This document shows, piece after piece, positions 53,963-62,327 of a DNA stretch of 64,000 nucleotides (its first letter is position 1; every line of letters starts with the position of its first letter). The translations under genes and the position numbers were made by a program. The notes beneath the pieces were generated by a model that was given only the letters and a program-made list of their open reading frames with translations, ran no database searches and had not been told where the DNA came from. The stretch is from Litorivita sp040371945 (GTDB taxonomy: Bacteria > Pseudomonadota > Alphaproteobacteria > Rhodobacterales > Rhodobacteraceae): the NCBI RefSeq assembly GCF_040371945.1, contig NZ_BAABWS010000001.1, forward strand, positions 992,001 through 1,056,000. Direction: 5' to 3'.

Positions 53963-54454
53963 TTAATGCGTCAGGGTAACCAAGATCGTATCCGTATATA
54001 GGCCTGCACTATAACTGCCTGCGGGGATTTGACCATAGACAGGAATCACCTGAGGCACGACTGCGCTCAAATTGCCCGAAAAGACAGCACCGCCCGAAGC
54101 GATGGCGCTGCTGCGGCCCGCGTCGGAGTAGATCGAATAGGGAAGCAAATCGCCCGATGTGCTCACCATTTTGCGGGTGCCGCCGGAAAAGTTGTCTCCG
54201 CCGCTCAATGCCACCGATGCGCCGGTGCGGTTGCCCGTGCAGAGCACCACGATGGAACCTGGTGTCACCTCGTTGGAGGCATTGGCGCTGTCGATGGTTG
54301 CAAAGGACAAAGCCGTCGCAGCCGTCAGCGTGCAGCTGTCCAGCACCAAAGCAGAAACGCTCAGGTTTGCGGTTTCTTCCGCAGCGCCGGCCACGGTCGC
54401 AGCGGCGCATAGCGGCCCCAGAAGGGCCATTTTCAAAGAGGTCTTCTTTAACAT
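53963..54454 (-). CDS. SCPU-domain pilin subunit
   Basis: 163 aa. Signal peptide (cleavage after AGA), one SCPU domain with disulphide Cys in DSCTL and VLCTGN, ending in YGQIPAGSYSAGLYTDTILVTLTH-type donor strand. It is first in the leftward operon pilin-chaperone-usher-tip and probably the major shaft subunit. Confidence 0.88.
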   Translation of the reverse strand: MLKKTSLKMALLGPLCAAATVAGAAEETANLSVSALVLDSCTLTAATALSFATIDSANASNEVTPGSIVVLCTGNRTGASVALSGGDNFSGGTRKMVSTSGDLLPYSIYSDAGRSSAIASGGAVFSGNLSAVVPQVIPVYGQIPAGSYSAGLYTDTILVTLTH

Positions 54455-54842
54455 CGTCTTGCCTTTTAGCTAAGGCAGTCCTTGGCCGCATAGAACAGGT
54501 CGAAATCCACGGCTGTGGAAGCTGCCGGTTTGATCTATACGAAGGGATAGGCGCAGACTTTGGCGGGATTTTGGCCAAAGATGGCATTTGTCCGGCATTT
54601 GAATGATATTTGATGTATCCGGCTGACATCTTTGAAGATGCGCTGCGCGCTGCCTGCAACGGCGCGCGAAACAATCCTTGGGCGGCGCGCGAGTTCACAC
54701 CCGATCGGAAACAAAATTCGTGCCATTTTGCTCGGCTTCCATCGATGACAGGCGAATTCATGGTTAAAATCAGATTGTCGTTGCATCACGACATCCCGCC
54801 ATCGATGCTGACGGTCCTAGAATTGAATATGGAGGTAAGCTT
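54455..54842. other. Divergent region between pilus operon and VPLPA-CTERM protein 3
   Basis: 388 nt with no convincing gene; promoters of both flanking units must be here. Visible features: a palindrome CATCTTTGAAGATG (54627-54640), two identical CCATCGATG 9-mers exactly 60 bp apart (54739-54747 and 54799-54807), and GGAGG at 54831-54835 as ribosome-binding site of the rightward gene. Confidence 0.5.
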
Positions 54843-55376
54843 ATGAGTGTTGTGTCTCTTAAATCTCTGGCTGTAGGGGCGTTTTTGGCTCTTTCGACCG
54901 CAACAACCGGCCAAGCCGCAACGGTCACGGGCACCTTTGGCTATAACGACCCGGGCGGCCCTTTTGACGCGGGCTTCCATACCTACCACGATATGGGCAG
55001 CCTCACCGTCGGCGCTGGCGGCAATCTTTGCTATGCCGCGCCCTACAACTGCTTTTCCTTCTCGGGCAATACCGTCCAAGCCAATTTCAACATCGGCGCG
55101 GCGGATTTGCCCTTCCTCGGTTTCGTCTTTGATTTCGCAGGGCTGGGCGAGGTGATCACCGGCGTGAACATCTTGTCGAACACCACGGCGCTGACGGCGG
55201 GCAACCTCTATTTCGATGCGGACAGCTTTGCCATCGACCTCAACGGTTCGATCTACGGCAGCGCCACATTCGAGCTTGAGCTTGCCCCTGCTGTGCCCTT
55301 GCCTGCGGGCTTGCCGCTCTTGCTCTCCGGCCTCGCCGCCGCAGGGTTGATCCGCCGCAAAGCGAAAAAAGCCTGA
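54843..55376 (+). CDS. VPLPA-CTERM exported protein 3
   Basis: 177 aa. Signal peptide (cleavage near GQAA), a beta-rich middle of about 120 residues with two Cys (NLCYAAPYNCF), and the tail VPLPAGLPLLLSGLAAAG plus IRRKAKKA. No domain recognised. It has a strong GGAGG site and its own terminator. Adjacent to, but divergent from, the pilus operon; a shared role at the cell surface is possible. Confidence 0.86.
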   Translation: MSVVSLKSLAVGAFLALSTATTGQAATVTGTFGYNDPGGPFDAGFHTYHDMGSLTVGAGGNLCYAAPYNCFSFSGNTVQANFNIGAADLPFLGFVFDFAGLGEVITGVNILSNTTALTAGNLYFDADSFAIDLNGSIYGSATFELELAPAVPLPAGLPLLLSGLAAAGLIRRKAKKA

Positions 55377-55381
55377 TCTTC

Positions 55382-55414
55382 AAAACGCCGCGGATACTCT
55401 TCGCGGCGTTTTTT
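55382..55414 (+). terminator. Terminator after VPLPA-CTERM protein 3
   Basis: 11-bp perfect arms (55382-55392 and 55402-55412) with a 9-nt loop, followed by a T-run to 55414. Confidence 0.9.
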
Positions 55415-55506
55415 ACGCCGGATCATCGCGCATCCGGCCTTGCCCCTTGCCGCAACTCCCCGAAAACCAGCCCGTCACAAAAGCTTCACTTGCCCAACCC
55501 ATAATA

Positions 55507-55532
55507 ATTCCATATTTCATGAAATATGGAAT
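55507..55532. promoter_or_regulatory. 26-bp perfect palindrome, probable ArsR operator
   Basis: 13-bp arms with no spacer (left ATTCCATATTTCA, right its exact complement). It covers the possible ATG at 55526 and ends two bases before the alternative ATG at 55535. ArsR proteins bind AT-rich palindromes of this kind, so autorepression is likely. Confidence 0.8.
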
Positions 55533-56347
55533 CAATGACCCCAAACCAACTCGCCACCCTCGGCCATCCACAGCGCCTTGCCCTGTTCTCCTTGCTGATG
55601 CGCCGCTATCCCGATCATGTGTCTGCGGGCGAGATCGCCGATGCGCTCGGCCTCAAGGCCAGCACGCTATCGACCTACCTTGGCGCGCTCCAACGCGCAC
55701 ATCTGGTCGGGCAAAAACGCTCGGGCACATCGCTCTTATACGCCATCGACATGCACGCCGCGCGGCAAATGTTCGATGCCTTGCTCAGCGGATGCTGTCA
55801 GGGCCGCCTTGATCTATGCCTGCCCTCCCCCAACACAGGACCTGCCGCCATGCCCGATCGCAAATATAATGTGCTCTTCATATGCACCGGAAACTCGGCC
55901 CGCTCTATCTTTGCCGAATGTCTGTTGCGCAAATTGGGAGGGGACCGGTTCAACGCCTATTCGGCTGGCACCCGCCCCCACTCAAAGCTCAATCCCTTTG
56001 CGGTCAAAGTGCTGGAAGACAAAGGGCATGACACGCGCGAACTGCGCGCAAAAAACATCGCCGCCTTTTCCGGCCCCGATGCGCCGCCGCTCGATTTCGT
56101 CTTTACCGTCTGCAATCAAGCCGCCAACGAGGAATGCCCCACATGGGACGGGCAACCGGTGAGCGGCCATTGGGGCATGCCCGATCCGGTCAAGGCCCAA
56201 GGCACCCCCGCCGAGCAGGCTTTGGCCTTTCAAGAGGCCTATGGCACGCTGAAACGGCGGATCGAAGCCTTTGTTGCCCTGCCGGGGCAAAGCCTCGACC
56301 GGATCGCGCTGCAGTCGGCGATTGACGACATCGCCCGCGCGCCATAG
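55526..56347 (+). CDS. ArsR-ArsC fusion: arsenic regulator plus arsenate reductase
   Basis: 273 aa. Residues about 5-100: ArsR winged helix (GLKASTLSTYLGALQ) with Cys90, Cys91 and Cys98 as possible As(III) ligands. Residues about 113-273: thioredoxin-coupled arsenate reductase of the low-molecular-weight phosphatase fold, with CX5R loop CTGNSAR (Cys120, Arg126), the resolving pair Cys196/Cys204 (TVCNQAANEEC) and HWGMPDP. Cys15 of the Staphylococcus enzyme is Ala here. No arsenite exporter is adjacent. Start is 55526 or 55535. Confidence 0.9.
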   Translation: MESMTPNQLATLGHPQRLALFSLLMRRYPDHVSAGEIADALGLKASTLSTYLGALQRAHLVGQKRSGTSLLYAIDMHAARQMFDALLSGCCQGRLDLCLPSPNTGPAAMPDRKYNVLFICTGNSARSIFAECLLRKLGGDRFNAYSAGTRPHSKLNPFAVKVLEDKGHDTRELRAKNIAAFSGPDAPPLDFVFTVCNQAANEECPTWDGQPVSGHWGMPDPVKAQGTPAEQALAFQEAYGTLKRRIEAFVALPGQSLDRIALQSAIDDIARAP

Positions 56348-56413
56348 GCCCGCGGCGCCTCAGGCCCCGCCGCGTCGGCGCAGCCCCAAAGGCGCGCGAT
56401 ATGATATGATGGC

Positions 56414-56490
56414 TGGCGATCCCTTGAGGACTCGAACCCCAAACCTGCTGATTAGAAGTCAGCTGCTCTATCCAGTTGAGCTAAGGGACC
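56414..56490 (-). tRNA. tRNA-Arg (anticodon UCU)
   Basis: The minus strand folds into a full cloverleaf. The acceptor stem is GGTCCCT with AGGGATC. The anticodon stem GCTGA/TCAGC holds the loop CTTCTAA, which gives UCU for AGA codons. The T-arm includes GGTTCGAGTCC. The discriminator is G and the CCA end is encoded (56414-56416). Confidence 0.95.
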
Positions 56491-56557
56491 GCTTGGCCCT
56501 TATTGGCGCAGGGGGGCGCATGAGCGCAAGAGGGAAAGGCGGGTTTGGCGCCGGTTC

Positions 56558-56926
56558 TTAGGCGCCGCCGATCTGCAACCGCCCGCCCTCTTCGCGCAAG
56601 GGCACCGCATCGAGCGCGCAATCGGGGCCTTGGACGGGGCCGGCTTTGGCCTCTCCGGTCGTGATGTCGAACTGCGCCCCATGGGCCGAGCACATCAACC
56701 GCGCGCCATCCGCCGACAATAGCCCGCCGCCGCGATAATCGAGCGGCAGATATTGATGCGGACACGCATTCACATAGGCGCGAAATTCCCCGCCCGCCCG
56801 CAGCACCAGCAAGGGAAAGACGCCCCTTTCGGTCTCGACCTTGAGCGACAAGACCCCCTGCACCTGCGCGGCGGCGCATAGATCGGTCCCCTCCGCAGGC
56901 GCGCTGCTGTAGTCGGTCCAAGCCAT
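56558..56926 (-). CDS. Rieske [2Fe-2S] domain protein
   Basis: 122 aa, ferredoxin-like Rieske domain with CPHQY (Cys, His) and CSAHGAQFD (Cys, His) as cluster ligands. It starts 4 nt after hpd and is co-transcribed. It may act as an electron carrier or assist aromatic catabolism; the partner is not in the window. Confidence 0.9.
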   Translation of the reverse strand: MAWTDYSSAPAEGTDLCAAAQVQGVLSLKVETERGVFPLLVLRAGGEFRAYVNACPHQYLPLDYRGGGLLSADGARLMCSAHGAQFDITTGEAKAGPVQGPDCALDAVPLREEGGRLQIGGA

Positions 56927-56930
56927 GGTG

Positions 56931-58043
56931 TCAGGCCGCAGGATCGGCCGTCAAAACCCCGCGGCGGATTTGGTCCTCTTCGATGCTCTCGAACAAGGCG
57001 CGGAAATTGCCTTCGCCAAATCCGTCATCGCCCTTGCGCTGGATGAATTCGAAAAAGATCGGGCCGATCACGGTTTTGGAGAAAATCTGCAGCAAAATCC
57101 GCGTCTCGCCGCCGCCCACGACGCCTTCGCCGTCGATCAAGATACCGCGCGCTTTCATCCGCTCGATCGGTTCGTCGTGGCCCTTCACGCGCTTATGCGA
57201 CATCTCGTAATAGGTGTCGGGCGGGCCAGGCATAAAGTCCATCCCCGCCTGTGCAATCGCATCGGTGCCGCCATAGATATCATTGCTGGCGATGGCGATA
57301 TGCTGGATGCCCTCGCCGTTATATTCGCGCAGATATTCCTCGATCTGGCTGTGATCGTCGGTGCTTTCATTGATCGGAATGCGGATTTTCCCATCCGGCG
57401 AGGTCAAGGCCCGCGACACGAGGCCGGTTTGCTTGCCCTTGATGTCGAAGTATTTGATTTCCTTGAAGTTAAACGTCTGCGCGTAAAAGCGATACCATGT
57501 ATCCATATTGCCGCGGATGACGTTATGGGTCAGGTGGTCGAGGTAGTAGAACCCGAAGCCTTCGGGGCGCGGGTTGCGCGCGCCCAGCCACTCGTAATCC
57601 GCGTCATAACACGACGCATCGCCGCCATAGGCGTCGATGAAATACAACAGCGATCCGCCAATGCCATAGACGGCGGGGGCGTCGATGCTTTTGCCCGCGC
57701 CGGTATATTCCGCCGCGCCCAGATCGAGCGCACGTTTGAGCGCCGCCTGCGCATCGACCACCCGCCAAGCCATCGCAGGCGCGCAGGGGCCGTGCTGGGC
57801 AACAAACTCCTGACCTTGGCTGCCCGCTTCGGCGTTGAGCAGGTAATTCACGTCGCCTTGGCGATAGAGCGTGATGTCCTTGCGCTTGTGTTTGGCCACG
57901 GGCACAAACCCCATCTGCCGGAAAATCACGTCGAGCTTTTCCGGCTCTGCATGGGCGAATTCCACAAATTCGAACCCGTCGGTGCCTGCGGGGTTTGTCT
58001 CGCTAATGGTGGCTTTGGGGGCGTCATGTGGGAAAGGGCCCAT
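56931..58043 (-). CDS. hpd: 4-hydroxyphenylpyruvate dioxygenase
   Basis: Converts 4-hydroxyphenylpyruvate to homogentisate in tyrosine catabolism. 370 aa from ATG 58043 with AGGAGA upstream. Iron ligands: His in YLDHLTHNV, His in IQHIAIASND and Glu in FFEFIQRKG. The divergent Lrp-type regulator is a likely controller. Homogentisate dioxygenase is not in the window. Confidence 0.96.
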   Translation of the reverse strand: MGPFPHDAPKATISETNPAGTDGFEFVEFAHAEPEKLDVIFRQMGFVPVAKHKRKDITLYRQGDVNYLLNAEAGSQGQEFVAQHGPCAPAMAWRVVDAQAALKRALDLGAAEYTGAGKSIDAPAVYGIGGSLLYFIDAYGGDASCYDADYEWLGARNPRPEGFGFYYLDHLTHNVIRGNMDTWYRFYAQTFNFKEIKYFDIKGKQTGLVSRALTSPDGKIRIPINESTDDHSQIEEYLREYNGEGIQHIAIASNDIYGGTDAIAQAGMDFMPGPPDTYYEMSHKRVKGHDEPIERMKARGILIDGEGVVGGGETRILLQIFSKTVIGPIFFEFIQRKGDDGFGEGNFRALFESIEEDQIRRGVLTADPAA

Positions 58044-58183
58044 GCGTGTTTCTCCTGTAGAATCGGGTTTTGATGCGTGTTTGCCCATCATCGCGCGCCA
58101 TGAGCGCATGAAGTTTGCAATTGCTCACGGATCCATGCCAAATATGCATCAAGCACTCACCAAAACCGACGGAGACGCACAAA

Positions 58184-58645
58184 ATGCGCATAGATGACTT
58201 CGACCTTGCGCTTTTGCGCGCATTGCAAAGCGACGGGGCCATGACCAATGCGGCGCTGGCCGAGGTGGTCAACCTATCGGCCTCGCAATGCTCGCGCCGC
58301 CGCGCAGCGCTCGAAGAGGCGGGGCTGATCGCCGGATATGCGGCGCGGCTGGATGCGGGTAAACTTGGCTACGGGCTGCGCGCCATCACGCGGGTCAATT
58401 TACGCAGCCACGGCCAAGGGGCCGAGGCCGAGTTCTCGCGCTTTATCACCATCCACGACCAAATCCGCGCAGCGTTTTCGGTGTCTGGCGATGCCGATTA
58501 TGTGCTCGATATCCATGTGCGCGATCTGGAATCCTACGCCGAATTCATCCACCAACACCTGTTGCCACATCCGCACGTGGCGCAGGTGCGATCGGAAATC
58601 GTGCTCAAAACCCTTAAGGATCAAGGCGGCGTCGCGCTCGGCTGA
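58184..58645 (+). CDS. Lrp/AsnC-family regulator
   Basis: 153 aa from ATG 58184: HTH (about 5-60; NAALAEVVNLSASQCSRRRAAL) and an RAM ligand domain (about 68-145). Divergent from hpd with 140 nt between, suggesting control of tyrosine catabolism by an aromatic amino acid. Confidence 0.9.
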   Translation: MRIDDFDLALLRALQSDGAMTNAALAEVVNLSASQCSRRRAALEEAGLIAGYAARLDAGKLGYGLRAITRVNLRSHGQGAEAEFSRFITIHDQIRAAFSVSGDADYVLDIHVRDLESYAEFIHQHLLPHPHVAQVRSEIVLKTLKDQGGVALG

Positions 58646-58697
58646 CCCGCGATCACGCGCATCGCTGGCGCGCGGCAAAACCTAGAGGATGGCCCGT

Positions 58698-59009
58698 TCA
58701 GTGGGTCCAAGCACCGCGGCGGTTGGTGGCGAAATTCTCGCCATAGCCGCCCGCGCGCACATTGGGTTTGCGGGTCTTCGGCTCGGTCACCGTCGCCTCG
58801 ATCCCGTGCTCGCGCGCGTATTCGACCGCCTCTTCCTTGCTGTCGAACTGCAGCTTCACCTGCGCCTGCGTGTCCGTCGAGGAGGTCCAGCCCATCAAAG
58901 GGTCCACTTCGCGCGCCGAGGCGGGCGTGTGTTCAAGCACCCAATATTTGGTCTTGGCCGTGCCCGAGGACATGGCCGATTTCGCAGGTTTGTAAATACG
59001 CGCAGGCAT
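58698..59009 (-). CDS. NADH dehydrogenase accessory subunit, NDUFS4-like
   Basis: 103 aa. Family blocks ARIYKPAKSAMSSG, WVLEHTP, PLMGWTSSTDT, EEAVEYAREHGI and NFATNRRGAWTH match the alphaproteobacterial homologue of the mitochondrial 18-kDa complex I subunit. Stands alone, as in relatives. Confidence 0.93.
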   Translation of the reverse strand: MPARIYKPAKSAMSSGTAKTKYWVLEHTPASAREVDPLMGWTSSTDTQAQVKLQFDSKEEAVEYAREHGIEATVTEPKTRKPNVRAGGYGENFATNRRGAWTH

Positions 59010-59225
59010 GGCAACTCTCCTTATGCAATCGGGTTATCCCAAAAGCCGCGCCGCTCGGCAAGGTGGGAAATGCCCAGCAATGTCAGCAGTCTTGCGCTTT
59101 TACCCCGATCCGCCTTGCCAAAGGGTTGCCAAAGCCGCTGTGAGGGGTTGTATGAGAACAAAGATGGATCATGTTAATAGCCCGATGTTCCGTGCCATAT
59201 CCGATGGCCAGCCAAGGAAGCCGCC

Positions 59226-61424
59226 ATGTCTTACGCCCATAACGACAGCCAACCGCCGATGATGCATGCCGCCGCGCCGGATGTGAAAAGCCGTCCCAAA
59301 CTGGAGGGCGGCAAACGCTTCATCCTGCACACCGAATTCGAACCGGCGGGCGATCAACCCACGGCCATCGCCGAATTGGTCGGCGGGATCAACGAGGGCG
59401 ACCACGATCAGGTGCTTTTGGGCGCAACCGGCACCGGCAAGACCTTTACCATGGCCAAGGTGATCGAACACACCCAGCGCCCCGCGATCATCCTCGCCCC
59501 CAACAAAACGCTCGCGGCGCAGCTTTACGGCGAATTCAAAGGGTTCTTTCCCGAAAACGCGGTGGAATATTTCGTCTCCTATTACGACTACTACCAACCC
59601 GAAGCCTATGTCGCCCGCTCGGACACTTTCATCGAGAAGGAAAGCCAGATCAACGAACAGATCGACCGTATGCGCCATTCGGCCACGCGGGCTTTGCTCG
59701 AACGTGACGACGTGATCATCATCGCCTCGGTCTCGTGCATCTATGGCATCGGGTCGGTCGAAACCTATGGTGCCATGACCCAAGATTTGAAGGTCGGCGA
59801 AAGCTATGACCAGCGCGCGGTGATGACCGATCTGGTGGCGCAGCAATACCGCCGCAACGATGCGGCCTTTACCCGCGGGTCCTTCCGCGTGCGCGGTGAC
59901 AGTTTGGAAATCTTTCCCGCCCACCTTGAGGACCGCGCGTGGAAACTGTCGTTTTTTGGCGAGGAACTGGAAAGCATCACCGAATTCGACCCGCTCACTG
60001 GCGAGAAAACCGGCAGTTTCGATCAAATCCGCGTTTACGCCAATTCGCATTACGTCACGCCGAAACCGGCCATGTCACAGGCCATCATCGGCATCAAAAA
60101 GGAATTGCGCCACAGGCTCGACCAATTGGTCGGCGAGGGCAAATTGCTTGAGGCGCAGCGGCTGGAGCAGCGGTGCAATTTCGATCTGGAGATGCTGGAG
60201 GCCACGGGGGTGTGCAACGGCATCGAGAATTATTCGCGCTATCTGACCGGCCGCGCGCCGGGCGAGCCGCCCCCCACCTTGTTCGAATTCATCCCCGACA
60301 ATGCCATCGTTTTCGCCGACGAAAGCCACGTCTCGGTGCCGCAAATCGGCGCCATGTATAAGGGCGACTTCCGGCGCAAGATGACGCTGGCCGAACATGG
60401 CTTCCGCCTACCGTCCTGCATGGACAACCGCCCGCTCAAATTCGAGGAATGGGACGCGATGCGGCCGCAGTCGGTCTTTGTCTCCGCCACGCCGTCCAAT
60501 TGGGAGATGGAGCGCACCGGCGGGATTTTTGCCGAACAGGTGATCCGCCCCACCGGCCTGTTGGATCCGGTGATCGAAATCCGCCCCGTCGATATGCAAG
60601 TCGATGATTTGCTTGATGAAATTCGCAAGGTCGCGGCGCAGGACATGCGCGTATTGGTCACCACATTGACCAAACGCATGGCCGAGGACCTGACCGAATA
60701 TCTGCACGAACAGGGCATTCGTGTGCGCTATATGCACTCCGATATCGACACGATCGAACGCATCGAGATCCTGCGCGATCTGCGGCTCGGGGCTTTTGAC
60801 GTGCTGATCGGGATCAACCTTCTGCGCGAGGGTTTGGACATTCCCGAATGCGGATTGGTGGCCATTCTGGACGCCGACAAAGAGGGCTTCTTGCGCTCTG
60901 AAACCTCGCTCATTCAAACCATCGGCCGCGCCGCGCGCAACGCCGAAGGCCGCGTGATCATGTATGCCGACCGCATCACCGGATCGATGGAGCGCGCCAT
61001 GGGCGAAACCGACCGCCGCCGCGCCAAACAGATCGCCTATAACACCGAGCACGGCATCACCCCCGCCACGGTGAAAAAGAACGTCGAGGATATTCTGGCG
61101 GGCCTTTACAAAGGCGATGTGGACATGAACCGCGTCACCGCGACCATCGACAAACCGATGCATGGCGCCAATCTGGAAGCGCATCTCGACGGGCTGCGCC
61201 AAGACATGCGCAAGGCCGCCGAGAACCTCGAATTCGAAGAGGCCGCCCGCCTGCGTGACGAGGTGAAACGATTGGAGGCGGTCGATCTGGTGATCTCGGA
61301 CGATCCGCTGGCGCGCCAATCCGCGGTCGAAGCCGCCGTCGAGCAATCCGCCGCCAAACGCGGCCGCTCCACCGGCGGACGCGGCGGACAACGCGGCGGG
61401 GTCAAACGGCGGGGGAAGCGTTAG
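59226..61424 (+). CDS. uvrB: UvrABC excinuclease subunit B
   Basis: Damage-verifying helicase of nucleotide excision repair. 732 aa: Walker A GATGTGKT (66-73), the beta-hairpin region YYDYYQPEAYV, FADESHVSVPQ, helicase motif VI QTIGRAARN and a C-terminal UVR domain (about 650-690), then a basic Gly/Arg-rich tail. I saw no GTTC-N7-GTTC LexA site upstream. Confidence 0.98.
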   Translation: MSYAHNDSQPPMMHAAAPDVKSRPKLEGGKRFILHTEFEPAGDQPTAIAELVGGINEGDHDQVLLGATGTGKTFTMAKVIEHTQRPAIILAPNKTLAAQLYGEFKGFFPENAVEYFVSYYDYYQPEAYVARSDTFIEKESQINEQIDRMRHSATRALLERDDVIIIASVSCIYGIGSVETYGAMTQDLKVGESYDQRAVMTDLVAQQYRRNDAAFTRGSFRVRGDSLEIFPAHLEDRAWKLSFFGEELESITEFDPLTGEKTGSFDQIRVYANSHYVTPKPAMSQAIIGIKKELRHRLDQLVGEGKLLEAQRLEQRCNFDLEMLEATGVCNGIENYSRYLTGRAPGEPPPTLFEFIPDNAIVFADESHVSVPQIGAMYKGDFRRKMTLAEHGFRLPSCMDNRPLKFEEWDAMRPQSVFVSATPSNWEMERTGGIFAEQVIRPTGLLDPVIEIRPVDMQVDDLLDEIRKVAAQDMRVLVTTLTKRMAEDLTEYLHEQGIRVRYMHSDIDTIERIEILRDLRLGAFDVLIGINLLREGLDIPECGLVAILDADKEGFLRSETSLIQTIGRAARNAEGRVIMYADRITGSMERAMGETDRRRAKQIAYNTEHGITPATVKKNVEDILAGLYKGDVDMNRVTATIDKPMHGANLEAHLDGLRQDMRKAAENLEFEEAARLRDEVKRLEAVDLVISDDPLARQSAVEAAVEQSAAKRGRSTGGRGGQRGGVKRRGKR

Positions 61425-62327
61425 TTGGTAAAGCTCAAGAACTATCAAGTTGACGAGTTAAGAGAATGGTTCAGCCCAACACCGGGCTACGTTCTGGATT
61501 TTTCGAACCGCACCTTCAAGGAGTTCTTTGAAGACCACTTCGAGACGAATATCTACGCTGAGGCATTCACCCATCGCGGGACATCGAAATTCAACAGGTT
61601 CCTCGCTTTCGTCGATCATTCACCACCTCATGTTGTTATTGAGTTACTTGAGTTGCTTTGGAAAAAGAAAAATGTGGAAAGAGATCATGACTTAGAAATA
61701 CTCGAACACCACTACCATTCGGATGCGTGGACCGTCTCGCGAGACCAATATAACCAAGCTGTGGCTAACACTGAACGAGAAGATGCTCCTTTGAGTAAAT
61801 TGATAGCCTCTCTCGCGACCCTTCCCAGCCACACCGCGGCACCTCACCTCAAACGTGTGAGCGCAGAATGGACGCTTGATACCGTCGAAAGCGAATTCAG
61901 CAGAGCATTTGACAACATTGAAAATGATCCCGAAGCGGCCGTCACCGCCGCGTGCTCCATGCTTGAAAGTGTCTTCAAATCCATCATCAAAGCACGCGGC
62001 TTGGACCTACCAAAGTCGATGGAGATTAAAGCGTTGTATCGGGTGGCCAGAGAACCTTTGGGCCTTTCCCCAGATATTGGGATAAAGGACACCCAGATCG
62101 AAGCCGATGTTCGTGACATCCTAAGTGCATTGGGGAATGCAATTAAGGGCATCGGCGCGCTACGGACACACGCAGGAACGGCGCACGGGCGTGAGAGAGG
62201 ATTCCGCCGTCTCGACCCGCGAATTGCTCGTCTATCCGTCAACTCAGCCTCTTCAATTGCTCTGTTTATGGTCGAAACTTGGGAGAAAAAGTTCCCCGAG
62301 GATAAGCTGCGTGCAGAGCCGCAGTAG
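61425..62327 (+). CDS. Abortive-infection (Abi_C/HEPN-like) defence candidate
   Basis: 300 aa. The N-terminal part has no recognised domain (FKEFFEDHFETNIYAEAF, RFLAFVDHSPPHVVIELLEL). The C-terminal third resembles the Abi_C domain: EAAVTAACSMLESVFKSII and GIGALRTHAGTAHGRERG. The segment RTHAGTAH fits the HEPN RNase pattern R-x4-6-H. Base composition is AT-richer than the neighbours and it starts (TTG) right at the uvrB stop, with GGGGGAAG inside uvrB as ribosome-binding site. Acquired gene, probably RNA-targeting defence; function unproven. Confidence 0.75.
   Translation: MVKLKNYQVDELREWFSPTPGYVLDFSNRTFKEFFEDHFETNIYAEAFTHRGTSKFNRFLAFVDHSPPHVVIELLELLWKKKNVERDHDLEILEHHYHSDAWTVSRDQYNQAVANTEREDAPLSKLIASLATLPSHTAAPHLKRVSAEWTLDTVESEFSRAFDNIENDPEAAVTAACSMLESVFKSIIKARGLDLPKSMEIKALYRVAREPLGLSPDIGIKDTQIEADVRDILSALGNAIKGIGALRTHAGTAHGRERGFRRLDPRIARLSVNSASSIALFMVETWEKKFPEDKLRAEPQ

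Noticed and set aside
59010..59225. SOS (LexA) box upstream of uvrB
   Set aside because: Single GAAC and GTTC words occur but never with the 7-bp spacing of the alphaproteobacterial LexA site.
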